DNA of 64,000 nt, taken from assembly GCA_021442155.1 (NCBI GenBank), contig CM038220.1, positions 77,425,817 to 77,489,816 on the forward strand, read 5' to 3'. Positions 32,760-45,610 of the stretch are shown here, one piece after another (the first letter of the stretch is position 1; the number at the start of each line of letters is the position of its first letter). Both the position numbers and the translations under genes were made by a program. The DNA comes from Cymbidium sinense. Lineage: Eukaryota; Streptophyta; Magnoliopsida; Asparagales; Orchidaceae. The notes below the pieces were generated by a model. It was not told the origin of the DNA. It saw nothing but the letters and a program-made list of their open reading frames with translations, and did no database searches.

Positions 32760-35700
32760 CAAGATTCTCTTTCCATCTTTGGCTAGTCATATATGTGTTA
32801 TACTAGCAATAAAATTTTTAAAAATTCAAAACAAAAAATGCTGATTTAAGTGTGTAATAAATTTAATATAAGGCTCTATTTAGAATGAATCATTCTATAA
32901 AGTATATCTTTATTACACCATTATTTTGTTCTATAGCATCTTTGCATCTTGAAAGTATGGGGTGAAATAATAATTATTAATTACTAATCCCCATATTTCA
33001 CTTTTGCAAAATGGATCTACAAAGCACTCCTTTCACCATTCAGGTCGGTGCTAACATCCGCCATCATCAACCCATCACATAAAGCTACCATTCAATTTGG
33101 TAGCTTGAATTTCCCCATCATATACAACTCAAGTACCCACTGGTGATACATTCGTCCGGCCATGGAAGGCCTCGTTGAACTCTATAGCCATGCACAACCG
33201 TTCAACAACAACCAACCATTGTCAAGGAGTTCTCCCGACATAGAACTTCAGTTTTCAAAAGTCTAGGTCACTCTGAAGCCCCCGTGATGAAAAGAACCAT
33301 CAGTGGGAAAATTGTGTCCTTAATGCCTCATGGTACAAGCTAACGATTAAACCTTTTAAAAGCATGATCATAAAGCTTCCTCATCGAGAGCAAATTAACC
33401 AAGTAGAAGGAGAAAAGCCGAGGGCTCAACAAATCCTCTTGAACGACTGTGAAAAGTGATCTTCGTCGGAAGCAAGTATCCCTACCCACAATAACTTTGA
33501 CAACCTAAAGTGGGTAAAAGGAATAGCCGGTGAAGTAAAGCGCTTTTGAAGAACCAATCACATCAAGCTCCACCACCAGAGGAGACACAAACACTTCCGC
33601 CAAGATACATTAAGTTCTCAAAGTAAAGGAATGAAAAGAAGATTTCAGAGGCCTGTGGTGATGGAAAATGCTAAAGCTCCACCAAAAAAGTTATCATCTC
33701 TTCTGGTAACTAGCCATCGAGCCCAGTATGCTTCGCATGGTGAGCATCGAAGCGTGACACTTGGAATGTGAGTCCAAGAATCCACTGTCGAAAGGTCCCG
33801 GCGAAAGGATAAGCAAATATGAAGGCTAAGATCCCGTAATGAAGTCCTAAAGAATAGAAGAGGTGTGACATCTAACACATATACTCAGAAATATGCCTCA
33901 AAATCAACTCATCAGAAGTGGATACCCAAAAGAAAGGATATCACTGATGAAAGACATGATGGTCGATACCCTAGAGAATCCTCTAGGGGATCCCATCGTC
34001 AATCAGTTTCACCCCTACAAGAGAAGGTTGACTTTGATTGCAATCCTTTAATAGAAGAAGTATTTGTTCTGCACATTGAACTAGAGATCCACTGGAAATG
34101 TCGATCAAAAATTCATGTGCAGGAAGAAAATAATGAAGTGGATTCTATGGAAGTGGAATATTGTCTATATGGTCAGAGATATAGATGAACTCCGCCAAAG
34201 ACATCATCAAGAATGCAACCGGAACTGAACTGAATTGACATCTATGAAGAAGATTCTTCACAGAAGAAAATAGAGGATGGATCTTCAATTTTTACTAAAG
34301 ATGAAGAAAAAAGAAGATCAGAATGAGAAAGAAATTATGGGTGTCAAAGTATATATGGTTGAACCAGAATGCCCGGTTTACACTTTTGTAATCGATCGAC
34401 CAACAACAACAATGCTCTACAAATACACAAGGAGAAGGACAGTCAAGTTCTTCCCCTAAAAATGAGCAAAGAGCAAAACAACAATAAGAAATTAAAGAAG
34501 AGGAAGAGCCTGTACTGATTGACGTTGTGGTGCTAACTAGAGAGCAAAAAGAAATACATCATCAAATGGAGGTCAAAGATAAGGAGATTGCACAGCTTGA
34601 TACCAAAATTAATGATATGATGGTACAAATGAACATCATGATGGAGATGTTGTAGAAGAATATCACATCAAGTGTAGCACATGTTTTGTTCAATAAAACA
34701 CCTAATAATATAACTTCTATACCACTACCAATGGCTCAAGCTCTCAATGCATATACGCATGAAGCGAGGAACGAATTCAACCCACTACCTCTCCAACCGA
34801 TAATTCAAAATCTAGCTAGCACACCTAGAACGGTAACAGCTGCTCAACTAGAAATAATAATTAATGAAAAGATAAAGGCAGTCATAGCCTCAAAGCAGGC
34901 TAAAAAGCTGGTGAATAAGGGTCGCCCTTACCCAGCTGAATATGACCAAGTGTTGTACCCAAAAGGTTACTCAATGCCAAAATTTAATACTTTCAGTAGG
35001 CTTATAATCCAAAGCAACATTTAGCCCAATTTAAGGCTACTTGTGATAACATAAGAGGGAATGATGCACTGCTTTTCCGTCAATTCGTCAGTAGCCTAAC
35101 CTCAACTGCTTTTGAATGATATGCAAAATTGTCAAACGATTCAGTTAAAATATTTGCTGAATTAGATATTACATTTGTGAAGAGGTTGCTAGTACAACTG
35201 AAAAAATCACAATCACTGACCTTGCTTTACTGAAAAGGAGGAAAGATGAGTCAGTGATAAAATTCATAAGTCATTGGGGCAACCTAAGTATGAAGTGCGA
35301 GTAACAATTAGAAGAAGAACATGCGATCCAATTACTAATGGGCAATATGGATGGTAAAATGGCACCATTTCTATGCATGGCATCGATTGTAATATTCCAA
35401 GACTTGCTCGATAGGGTGACTAAATTAGAAAAGTTGAATCACCTAAGTCCAAGTCTATAAAAGTAAAGAGAAATAAATCTTGACTCAAGAAGAAATGAAA
35501 TTCATGCCGCTTATAGCTCAAATGGCAAAAGTGGGTGATATACAATGTGGATAAAGGAAAGCGATGTACAATGATGATAAGAAAAGAAGCATGTTTATTC
35601 TAATCCACATCCAAAATTAGGAGGTAATGACAAATCTCAGACTTTTCCATGTAGTGGGGAGCATCCAAAATAAGCAACAAGAGATGATGAGCGAATGTAG

Positions 35701-36120
35701 GCATCTCTTAAGGAAAAGATGAACAAAGAATATTCCTTTAGAAGGGATAGTGTGGCCAAATTATTTCGGCAAGAAGTCAAAGCTGGTCTACAGTTACCAG
35801 AAATTAAAAGGCCTGAAGAAGCTAATCAAGTCAACCATCCAAATTACTATCTCTATCATCGGATGATCAGTCATCCTATTGAAGATTGTTATGTCTTCAA
35901 AGATTAGCTAGAAGAAAGTATCGGTGAGGTAAATTTACACTATCCGATAATGTTCTAGTCAACCTAAAAAGAGATTCTATGAGGATGATTACGTCCTCTT
36001 CTGTATCATCCAGCAAAGATAAATAGAAGGAGAAATTGGTTCAGACTGAAGAATGGCAAATAGTAGTCTCCAAAAAGACCATGAAGATGCTAAAGCAGCT
36101 AAAAGACGTCCCTAGTGTTA
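32760..36120 (+). pseudogene. OG leader and gag region
   Basis: An early segment (about 33,010-33,240) opens with an ATG and a VGANIRHHQP-like stretch; it may be an N-terminal extension or leader ORF of the kind Ogre elements carry. The frames at 33,865-34,188 and 34,277-34,459 are degraded and unidentified. The gag core is read from 34,686: GRPYPAEYDQVLYPKGYSMP (about 34,920), then across a shift LLFRQFVSSL and FEWYAKL-like words (about 35,070-35,130) and KDESVIKFI (about 35,240). A YHRMISHPIEDCYVFKD word (35,850-35,907) matches the degenerate zinc-knuckle segment of Tat Gag. Numerous stops. Confidence 0.72.
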
Positions 36121-37500
36121 AGTGAAAATCACCACTTGAACCTATATTGGACTTAAAAGAGATCCCTAAACTAAGTATTTGGGCTTCTCAGCGATATTTT
36201 GATAAGACTACTTCGTCACAGCATGAGAAGCAGTCTACTAAGCGTAGGTCTCATAAATCAAAGAAGCTGTCTAAAAAAAGGAAGATCAAGAAGAGAACTA
36301 CAACTCAAAAGTTTGTTAACAATCTAGGGGAGTATCACCAGTCAGCAAGACAGCCATTTAGGCTTGCAGACTTCATGCCTAAACTTCGCATTGGCTGAAT
36401 CAGATGAAGAAGATAATAGTGAATCTTATCAAGTTGAGATATGCTGAATCATTTGCGCAATGTCATATGTTCTTCAACATCAGTTACTCCAAAATGACAA
36501 GGGAAGTCAGATTCACCAACCCAAAATTTTTATCAAAGTAAGAAGACGAGGAGCTAACAATTTTATTTAATGACTCAACAAGATAATAATAGTTCAGATG
36601 AAGATCTATATTTTCCCGACGGAGAAGAGTCAGACTCATCCATATCATAATGTATGAAACGTATGATGTTGAAAAATGAGTCAAGCCCTTTTGGCCAATC
36701 TTCCAGAATAAGAAGGGAATTTGAAGAAACTATATCTTCAGAAGAATCTGAGCAAGATAAGGTGATTCAAGTTCAATTGAGAAGTGATAAAGTCTTACCA
36801 CCTTCATCAAAGAAGGGAAATGCAAATAAAGTCAAAGGCAAACAAATTGAAGTCAACAAAGATATCATTCCCAAAAATCCTAGAGAGAAGCCTAAATCAA
36901 GCGAGAAGATAGATTATAATCTTCTATCACATCTGAGAAAGATCCCTACACAACTGAGTGTGTATGATGCTCTCTTGATGTCAAAAGACCTCGAGAAACT
37001 TTGATATACTCTCAAAGATCCAAAAGAGTTATGAAACTTGCTTTCAAAAAATGCATGAGAATTGCAAACTCAAGATATCCCACTAATCACATTTTTGAAG
37101 AAGATCTTATGTTGGGAATGGATCATAATCATCCTCTTATGTTACTTTGGAGAGTGATCATCGATCGTGAATATTGATTGATCCGTTCTTCTATCAATCT
37201 TATGAGTCTAAAGGTATTAAGAGGATTCTCACTTGATATCCAACATCTTGGGAGAGACAAGTTGATGGTTTATGGTTTTAATGAAAAGATGCAGAAAACT
37301 CTGGGTTCTTTTATTCTCCTGCTCATGTTCAAGGATTTATATACAGAAGCCAAGTTTCATGTAATCTACTGATACATCATTTAGAGCTCTCTTGGGCCGG
37401 TCGTGGCTGCATGAGTATGACATGGTCCCATCAACTATGCATCAATGTATGAAGTATCTGAAAGATGAAGAAAAATTTAAAATTCTGAACCTATAACCAT
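36120..37500 (+). pseudogene. OG Gag-protease linker and aspartic protease
   Basis: A Lys/Arg-rich linker (36,147-36,398) ends with PFRLADFMPKL, similar to the element-specific linker motif before the protease. An acidic stretch follows (36,654-37,004). The protease is read at about 37,160-37,470: SSINLMSLKVL, LMVYGFNEKMQKTLGSF and YTEAKFHVI, then the ALLG-R-W-L-H-type word that ends this family. The catalytic Asp-loop sits in a frameshifted stretch before SSINLM and is not intact. Confidence 0.8.
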
Positions 37501-38376
37501 TCTCCTCAATGAAGCAAAGATCTATGAAGATGCAAAATATTTCATCCTCAAAGAGCCTAAGAGCCTCTTGAAGCTGCCCACTTCAAGAACTAAAAGCCAC
37601 AAAGTGAAAGAGCGAAGCAAAGGGGAAGAAGGCAATACTCCACTCTAAAAGCACTCGCACCTAAGTTAGAAAATTAGTCCTCAAACCTAAGGGGAACTTA
37701 TAAGCTTTCAAGAAAAGCGAGTATGAAATAAGTGATTGATTCTACTATGATTTTGAATCTACTTATGGAAATAGAGTTCAGATGGTTACATCAAGGAGGA
37801 TAGCTCACTTGGTAGAGTCAGATGACTCACTCAAAATTATACTCATCCCTCAACAATGCTTCAAACAAATTACTCCACTGGAGGTTCATGATATTGAAGA
37901 ATTGATCATTGTCAAGTTGAGTGAGAGTAGAACTCTATTTTACAAATCAAGAGCCTCATAGTTTTGAGCGCTTTCAACATGAAAATTTTGATGAGGTAGT
38001 GCAAGAATACAAAGATACCATTAAAGAAGAATGCATAAGATTAAAATTCATATTAACTACTAAATATAGAACCCAAATCTTTAACAAGATGTGGAGTTAT
38101 CGTGAAGAAGTGATAAGTTTATCACTAAAGGTCTTGAGATCTCATCAAAATAGAGCCCATAATATAATAGAAGTCACTAGTGATGAAAAAAGATGATTCC
38201 ATAAAATTCTTCTTAAAATGACTAAAAAAGTAAACCAAGCACTAAGAACTTGAAGATGGTGGACAAATAGCTACTATGGATGAACTTTAAGAAATCAACC
38301 TAGGAGGTGAGGATGATCCCCATCCAACTTTCGTCAGTGCTCTTCTGCCTGATGAGAAAGTTGAAGAGCTAAAAAT
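37501..38376 (+). pseudogene. OG protease-RT linker
   Basis: Degenerate coding sequence, including the frame 37,921-38,196 and an acidic segment (GGEDDPHPTFVSALLPDEK, about 38,305-38,360). It is cut at 38,381 by CH. On the other side of CH the coding sequence resumes at 44,812 in the same frame once the element and one GCTAC copy are ignored. Confidence 0.7.
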
Positions 38377-38381
38377 GCTAC

Positions 38382-39151
38382 TGATGTAGGACAAGGGTAT
38401 TTTTTATGATATGATGTTTATTATACCGATAATTCTTAAATTCTCACAAAGAGTAATGATAAATGCACACTACTATTGAGCACATTCACAATATTATAAA
38501 TTTAGTGAAGTTGAAAAGATCTTAAAAGTTATGTCAACCACACTAGAGAGATCAATCTTATAAGTGCAAAGAAATAATAGAAAAGTTATGAACCATCTAA
38601 CTGTAGCTTGATTTAAAATAACCAGCAGTGAAGTGAGGATAAGTTGAAGTCGACCTCTATAAACAGAATTAAGTTGTGGAGATCGCGTTCCTTCCTTAGT
38701 CCTTCTCTAAGGGTTGTGAACTCACAAAAGTAGTCCGTCACTCGAGAGGAAAGCACACAAAAGAATAGTAAAAGAAATTTAAGAAGATAACTTTCATTCC
38801 AAATTCAAGTACAAGCATTACAAGAGTCTCCCTATTTATAGGATTGAAAGCGAGTTAAGAATACTACAAACCTAACTCCAAACTCAAACTTAACACCATC
38901 ATAACTACACCACCACCTACTACCAAACCTACCACCATTATCAAACCTACCACTCATTCCATACCTACCCAAAGTGTCATACTTACGACTCATGGGCCAT
39001 GACATAAGAATAGCCCAATACATATAAGCTCAAGACATACAAAATATAAAAGCCCAATAATACATAACTTAAATTATAACAAAAGGCCCAATCATGGATT
39101 TAAGCTTTATGATGATGGCGTTGATGATGGTGATGATGCCCATCGGCCTCA
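38382..39151 (-). repeat. CH 3' LTR
   Basis: Matches 44,026-44,806 along its length (for example GACAAGGGTA and CCACTACCACC-like words). Its outer end near 38,382 is intact; the inner end (GCCCATCGGCCTCA) differs from the 5' copy (GCCCTGCATCA). The frame at 38,832-39,023 is LTR sequence. Confidence 0.85.
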
Positions 39152-39401
39152 GCTTTAAAGGATTCTCCTCGGAGAATGAAAATCCAAGTACTCTTGTAAT
39201 AATTATGAGTCTAGTTGATGTAACTCGTCAAATAATGTAAGTCATAAAGCTTCAAGTGGAGAAAGACCTTTCCAACGAACTAGAAACCTTTGAGTGCCTC
39301 CATCATATGTGATGATAATCTGGTCTTCTAAAATTTGATCTAGACGATCTTAAGCGGCGAGATGGTATAGTGGGTGATGAAGTATGAACCGCATGTTAGT
39401 A
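39152..39401 (-). other. CH region between integrase end and 3' LTR
   Basis: Contains on the - strand a purine-rich CCGAGGAGAATCC next to the LTR, the possible polypurine tract. No chromodomain or other ORF was recognised. Confidence 0.45.
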
Positions 39402-40670
39402 CTATTTCGAGAGGAATAGTGTTATCCGGGCTTGCCCATGGTACAACGTTAGATCTGATACATTAAATATTGGAGAAATTCTAGCATTCATTGGAAGATC
39501 TATTTCATAAGCATTATCATTTATCTTCCTTACAACTTTATAAGGACCAGATCTCTTGAGAGTTAATTTATTAAGAGTTCCAGTTGGAAATCTCTCAGGT
39601 CTAACTTTAACAAAAATCAAATCTCCCTCATTAAATTTTACATATCGTCTATGTGCATCAACATTAGCTTTATATTTATCATAACTCAGAGTAAGTTTGT
39701 GTTGAATTTCATGATATAAATCATGCATGCTTTTATGCAAATGAAGATGCAAATGCACTAGACCTATATGTTACAGGCAATTCAACAAGATCAATTGGTT
39801 TTCTTGGATCATAACCAGTAAAAGGACTCATACCGGTTGACCTATTAATTGAACTGTTATAAGCAAACTCTACAGAAGGAAGAACTAGGTCCCAACTAGT
39901 AGTATGATCGGTCACTAGACACCTAAGTAAATTTCCTAAGCTTCTATTAATAACTTCAATTTGTCCATCTATTTGAGGGTGGTAAGCTGTAGAAAATAAG
40001 AGTTTTGTGCCAAGCTTTTTCCATAAAGTTTTTCAAAAATAGCTCATAAATCTTACATCACGATCAGACACAATTGTCTTAGGTAGTCCATGTAAGCGAA
40101 CTATCTCACGAAAGAAAATTGTCGCTATATGTGAGGCATTTGATGTCTTATAACATGGAATGAAGTGTGCCATTTTAGAGAATCGGTCAACAACTACTAG
40201 GATAGATTCAAAATGTTGTACAGTGTGAGGTAATCCTAAGATGAAGTCCATACTAAGATCTTCCCAAGGTTTGTGGGGATTGGGAGTGGTGTGTATAGAC
40301 CATAATTTTGTTTTCCACTTTTTGCTACTTGGCAAGTACGATATTGGGCAATGATATGAGCAACATCTTTCTTAAGACTAGGCCAAAAGAACCTATCCTC
40401 CATCATAGCTATTGTCTTATCACGACCAAAATGACCAGATACACCTCCTGAATGAATTTCCTCAACAAGAAAATTTTGAAGTGATGAATCGGATACATAG
40501 TTGTGTGCCATGAAAGAGATAGTCATCTCGTATTTGATAATCATGACTATTAATTGAAACATCAAATTTCAAAGATTCAAAAATTTGTCGAAAATCTTTA
40601 CAATTAGGATAATCATCTTTAACCTTTTGAATCCGGTAACCTTCACACTCATGGTATTTAATAATGTACA
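39402..40670 (-). pseudogene. CH integrase
   Basis: The zinc-binding part (about 40,565-40,310) has GGVSGHFGRDKT and QYRTCQVAK; the first Cys of the C-x-x-C pair is Tyr. The core has the first Asp in [10 protein letters not shown] (about 40,255) and the second in IVSDRDVRF (about 40,060), with EFAYNSSINRSTGMSPF farther on (about 39,860). The C-terminal domain is well preserved (39,758-39,402): VRPERFPTGTLNKL, SGPYKVVRKI and FNVSDLTLYHG. Stops and shifts separate the segments. Confidence 0.85.
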
Positions 40671-42000
40671 TATTCTACTTAAGGCATCGCAACTTTGTTC
40701 TCAACCTAGATTTATGTTTAAGAACAAAGCGTATATTCTTGAAGAAATTGAACCCATTTTCTGAGAACTAAGTTTCTTTTGGTTGTTTAGATAAGTATAA
40801 ATGTTTGATCCATAATCATGTGGAGCGTTTCATTTAATTTTTCACTAAAGAAAGTAATAGAATGACCTTCTTGTTTAAGACAACACCTCCAATACCAACT
40901 CCAGAAGCATCACATGATACCTCAAATACTTTGTCAAAATTTGGCAATTGTAATATCGGTGGACTTGTTAAAAGTTCTTTAATTTTAGAGAATGCATCAG
41001 CAGCTGCCTTTGTCCAAACAAAGTCTCCCTTTTTAAGACATTGAGTTATCAGGGCCATAATAGTGGTAAATCCATGAATAAACCTTCGATAAAATGTGGC
41101 TAACCCATGAAAACTATGTACATCATGAATTGTGGTTGGGGTAGGCCACTCTTGAATAGTCCTAATTTTTTTTGGGATCGGCAGAGATGCTATGACAAGA
41201 AATAATGAATCCTAAGAAGATTATTGAAGATGTCATAAATGAGCATTTTTTAAGTGAACATATAGTCTTTCTTCATGAAACACTTCAAAGACTTGTCGTA
41301 AATGTTTCTCATGATCGCTCTTAATTTGACTAAAAATTAAAATATCATCAAAGTACACAACTAAAAATTTTCTAATGAATGGCCATAAGATATGAGTCAT
41401 CACTCGCATAAATGTACTTGGAGCATTAGTCAATCCAAAAGGCATTAGCCACTCATACAAACCATCTTTTGTCTTGAATGCGGTTTTCCATTCATCACCT
41501 TCTCTCAATTTGATGATATCCACTTCTAAGATCAATTTTAGAAAATTATTGATCCAAACCATCATATTTAACATGTCATCAAGTCTAGGTATGGGAAACC
41601 TATACTTACAGTGATTTTATTTATAGCGACTATCTACACATACGCCAACTACCATCTTTCTTTGGGGTAAGAAGAGCAGGCACTACGCATGGAGATAAAC
41701 TTTCCTGATAAACCCTTTTGATAATAAATCATCAACTTGTTGTTTTAGCTCTGCATGTTCATTTGGGTTCATACGATAATGTGGCAAATTTGGGAGTGAT
41801 GATCCAGGAATTAGTTCTATGGCATGTTGGATACTTCTTAATGGGGAAGCTCACTAAGTTCTTGGACAAATATCTTGATATTCCAACAAAAGTTTACGTA
41901 CTTCAGATGAGAATGATTTAACACAAGGTTGATTTTCGAGGTTAGGACAACTAATGCAAAATGATATTCCCATTAATCTCTTGTTGAAATTGGCTTTATT
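40671..42000 (-). pseudogene. CH reverse transcriptase and RNase H
   Basis: RT is best read at 41,574-41,233: [29 protein letters not shown] and the intact catalytic box [10 protein letters not shown]. The N-terminal RT lies upstream (about 42,000-41,600) in broken frames. RNase H begins at about 41,058: [32 protein letters not shown] and [15 protein letters not shown]. Downstream fragments are shifted. Confidence 0.85.
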
Positions 42001-42109
42001 AATAATATGTAGAGATTTCTTTTCTATGGGTGGAGAAGAATTTTGGGGTTGAAATGGAGTGACCTCTTTAGGCTTAACTGGGTTTAAGACAATTCTCTTA
42101 CCTTGAAAA

Positions 42110-42430
42110 TTAAAAGCATATGTATTAGATCACCCATAATTTGTGACATCCATATCAAAAAGCCAAAGTCTACCTAAAAGTATATGAGCAACATCCATCG
42201 AAGAACATCCCACCAAATTTTATCACTATATTCTCCTAATTGAATGGGTACAAGACAACGTTGAGATATAGAGATAGAGGTCTTATCTGAACAAGCAACC
42301 TTATAAGATTGTGGGTGGATCTCTGTGGTGAGCTTCATCCTAGCCAAAGCAGAGGTAGCAATAACATTCATGCGCCACTATTAATGATTAACTTACGTCT
42401 TTTCACCACTCTTAAAATAAGTGTGGAAAA
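42110..42430 (-). pseudogene. CH aspartic protease
   Basis: Read as KLIINSG (about 42,400), then, after a shift, MNVIATSALARMKL, the QRCLVPIQLGEYSDKIWWDV word and an ILLGR-like end. The catalytic triplet usually D-S-G or D-T-G reads N-S-G, so the nucleophilic Asp is lost in addition to the frameshift. Confidence 0.7.
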
Positions 42431-42599
42431 TTGATGTCTTCTCAATCAATATTGGCTCATGGGGTTGCAAACACACAACACATAACAGTTATATGAGACT
42501 CATCTAATGCTTCTTCTGCATCACTAGCTTCTTCACAAGGGTCAACTGCAATTTGATTATCATTATTTTCATTTTGCTGATCCTCATTTTCATAATCTA

Positions 42600-43812
42600 A
42601 GTGTAAGTTTAAGGACAAGTACTTGCATAGTGACCAATTTTATCACATGTAAAACAAGTAATGCTAGAAGTCTTAGAACTAGATGTTCCCACTAAATATT
42701 TTCCTTTTGTTTCACTAGGTCCTTTAGGAACTACTAAAGTATGAGGGTTAACACGCGATTGAGAGTTGTTTGTAGATGAAGTTGTGAATCGGTTATAAGG
42801 TTGTGATCTAAGATATTGTTCAATTTGAGTCACCACTCAAAATGCATCCTCGAGAGAATAAATTTCTCGAGTTATCATTTCATTATGAATATCGGTTGAA
42901 CCCATCTAAATCTAGAGATTGTTGTGTGATGATCCTCTCTAACATCACAACGGGTCATCAATTCATCAAACTGTGTCACATACTCAACAACAGTTAAAGA
43001 TCCTTATTTAAGCGTAGTCATTTCATCCATAAGTTGATCATGAAAATTTAATGGTACATATTTTTGCTTTAAAATTTCTTTCATCTCATCCCAAGAAACA
43101 ATAGGTGGTTGTCCTAATCGTTGATATTTTCATGTGAGATTAACCCAATAAGTCTTAGCATGACTAGTTAGTTTCATGGAAGCAAAATGAACTTGTCTTT
43201 CTTCTAACATGGGCAACCAATCAAAATATTAGTCCATGTCTACTAACCAATCTAAGAAAATTTTAGGATCAAGTTGACCATCAAAAGTAGGTGGATCAAT
43301 TTTAACCCTATGAATAACATCATCATCAGGTTCTCTAAGTGTACGTCGTCGGGAAACAAAATTAGATAATGACTTTTTGTAATGTTGAGGATAATGCTCA
43401 TAAGGAGTTCGATGAGCATAACCTTCATCTCATCTTAATTGTCTTCCTATTCAATGAGGTGGGTGAGGAAGTACCTCATCAAACTCAGGATATTCATTAA
43501 AGTTGTTCTTAGGGCGATAACGGGGTCAAATAGAAGAATGTGGATGAGATGGGAGAGGAAGAGGAACGGGATCAACATGATGACCTTCTCTCTCTTCAAG
43601 TTGGTGTTCTAAGATTGGGTTAGTTTCTGATGAATGTGTTGTAAGCCTACCAACTTTTTGTTCTAAGGCTTCAAATCTTTTTGGAATTCATTAAAGGTTT
43701 GTTGGTGCATAAGGGTAAGCTTTTTTATTTTTTTTAGTAAAAATTCATAGGAATCATGTTTTTCATCTAAGAATTGATCTTGATATCTAAGACCACTACG
43801 AGTTGACATGAT
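42600..43812 (-). pseudogene. CH gag with CCHC zinc knuckle
   Basis: The C-terminal part (42,836-42,609) ends with CFTCDKIGHYASTC, a canonical C-x2-C-x4-H-x4-C nucleic-acid-binding knuckle. Upstream, the gag core is read in fragments (about 43,350-42,900), including an LDPKIFLDWLVD-like stretch. The start is near 43,810, where an ATG on the - strand precedes STRSGLRYQ-like sequence. Confidence 0.78.
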
Positions 43813-44009
43813 GATATTCTTTTAAAAATATTAAATTTTTTTTAAAAAAAATGCAATGTAATGAAATCAAAGACACGATTAAAAGTAAGTAAATGCTCTA
43901 ATTAGATAAAAATTCTGTATGAATTTTTTTTTAACAATGAATTGTAAGATTACTCTAATGCAAAAATAAAACTCAATACTAAACAAGATATTCCCAAAGA
44001 AACATACTT

Positions 44010-44021
44010 GCTCTGATACCA
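44010..44021 (-). other. CH primer-binding site for initiator Met-tRNA
   Basis: On the - strand, TGGTATCAGAGC lies four bases after the 5' LTR end. This is the standard complement of the 3' end of plant initiator methionine tRNA. Confidence 0.92.
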
Positions 44022-44025
44022 AATA

Positions 44026-44806
44026 TGATGTAGGACAAGGGTACTTTTTATGATATGTTGTTAATTATACCAATAATTCTTAAATCCTCACAAAGAGTAA
44101 TTATAAATGCACACTACTATTGAGCACATTCATAAAATTATGAATTTAGTAAAGTTGAAAAGATCTTAGTTAAAGTTATGTCAACCATACTAGAGACCTG
44201 AATCTTATAAGTGCAAAGAAATAATTAAAAAGTTATGAACAATCTAGCCTGTAGCAGATTTAAAATAACCAGCAGCGAAGTGGGGATAAGTTGAAGTCGA
44301 CCTCTAAAAACAGTCAATCATTGTGGAGATCGCGTTCCTTTCTTAGAAGTCCTTCTCTAAGGGTTGTGAACTCAAGTAGTCATCACTCAAGAGGAAAGCA
44401 CACAAAAGAATAGTAAAAAAAATTTAAGAAGATAACTTTCATTCTCAATTCAAGTGCCAAGCATTATAAGAGTCTCCCTATTTATTGGATTGAAAGAGAG
44501 AGTTAAGAATACTCAAACCTAACTCCAAACTCAAACCTAACACCATCATAACTACACCTACCACCACCTACCCCAAACCTACCACCATTATCAAACCTGC
44601 CACTCATTCCATACCTACCCAAAGTGTCATACCTACTACAATGACTCATGGGCCATGATATAAGAATAGCCCAATACATATAAGCTCAAGACATACAAAA
44701 TATAAAGCCCAATAATACATAACTTAAATTATAACAAAAGGCCCAATCATGGATTTAAGCTTTATGATGATGATGTCGATGATGGTGACGATGATGCCCT
44801 GCATCA
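44026..44806 (-). repeat. CH 5' LTR
   Basis: Ends defined by TGATG (44,026) and CATCA (44,806), next to target GCTAC. It matches 38,382-39,151. Confidence 0.88.
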
Positions 44807-44811
44807 GCTAC

Positions 44812-45610
44812 TTTGTGAATTCAGGGATTGCTTTGCCTAGACATATTCTGAAATGTCAGGCTTATCCCCTGATGTAGCAGTTTATAAACTAGCTATTAAA
44901 CCAGATGCAATACCCATTAAGCAAGCTCCTAGGCGAATGAGATTGAAGATTGAAGAACAGGTAATTGCAGAAACTCAAAAGCTAATTGAAGCATGCTTCA
45001 TCTGAGAGGAGAAGTATGAAAATTGGATAGCCAATATTATCCCAATTAGGAAGAACGGCCAAATCTATCTTTGCATTGACTTCCGGGATTTAAATAAGGC
45101 ATGCCCAAAAGATGACTTTTCGCTTCCAATATCAGAACTATTGGTCGACAACACTTCCAACTATGACATGTTCTCATTTATGGACGGATTGTCAAGATAC
45201 AATCAAATCAAAATGGCACCTAAAAATGAAAAACATACATCATTCATAACACCTATTGGCATCTATTGTTACATGGTCAAGCCTTTTGGCTTGAAAAATC
45301 TTTGGTACATACCAAAGAGTGGCGTGTATTTTGATGAGTTGATTCATCAAAAGGTGGAATATTATGTCGATGATTTGGTGGTGAAGAGTTTAAATCGTGA
45401 AAATCACTTTGAAGACTTGAGAATTGTATTGAAGAGAATCAAAAAATATGATCTCAAGATGAATCCTCTAAAATGTGCATTCGGGGTATTCTCTGAAAAA
45501 AAAAAATTTGGGTACATTGTTCGTCATAGAGGTATTGAAATCGATCCTGCTAAGATCAAGGCAATTGTGGAGATGCCTCCACTGAAGAGTTTACATTAGC
45601 TCCATTATTT
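44812..45610 (+). pseudogene. OG reverse transcriptase
   Basis: The frame resumes after CH with LCEFRDCFA, EMSGLSPDVAVYKL, RRMRLKIEEQV (about 44,930), then WIANIIPIRKNGQIYLCID and DLNKACPKDDFSLP. The 45,141-45,599 frame carries DGLSRYNQIKMAP, YCYMVKPFGLKN and the intact catalytic box YYVDDLVVKS (about 45,360-45,390). Stops interrupt it at about 44,840, 45,004 and 45,597. Confidence 0.85.

Larger units (their letters stand above)
38382..44806 (-). mobile_element. CH: Ty3/gypsy element nested in OG, iMet-tRNA primer
   Basis: 6,425 bp on the - strand with LTRs at 44,026-44,806 (5') and 38,382-39,151 (3'). Its outer ends are TGATG and CATCA, perfect inverted termini. GCTAC lies at 38,377-38,381 and 44,807-44,811. 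The - strand order is gag with a CCHC knuckle, protease, RT, RNase H and integrase. The primer site complements initiator Met-tRNA, as in many chromovirus-like elements, although no chromodomain was seen after the integrase C-terminus. Multiple stops. It is younger than OG, because it splits OG's pol frame cleanly. Confidence 0.9.
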
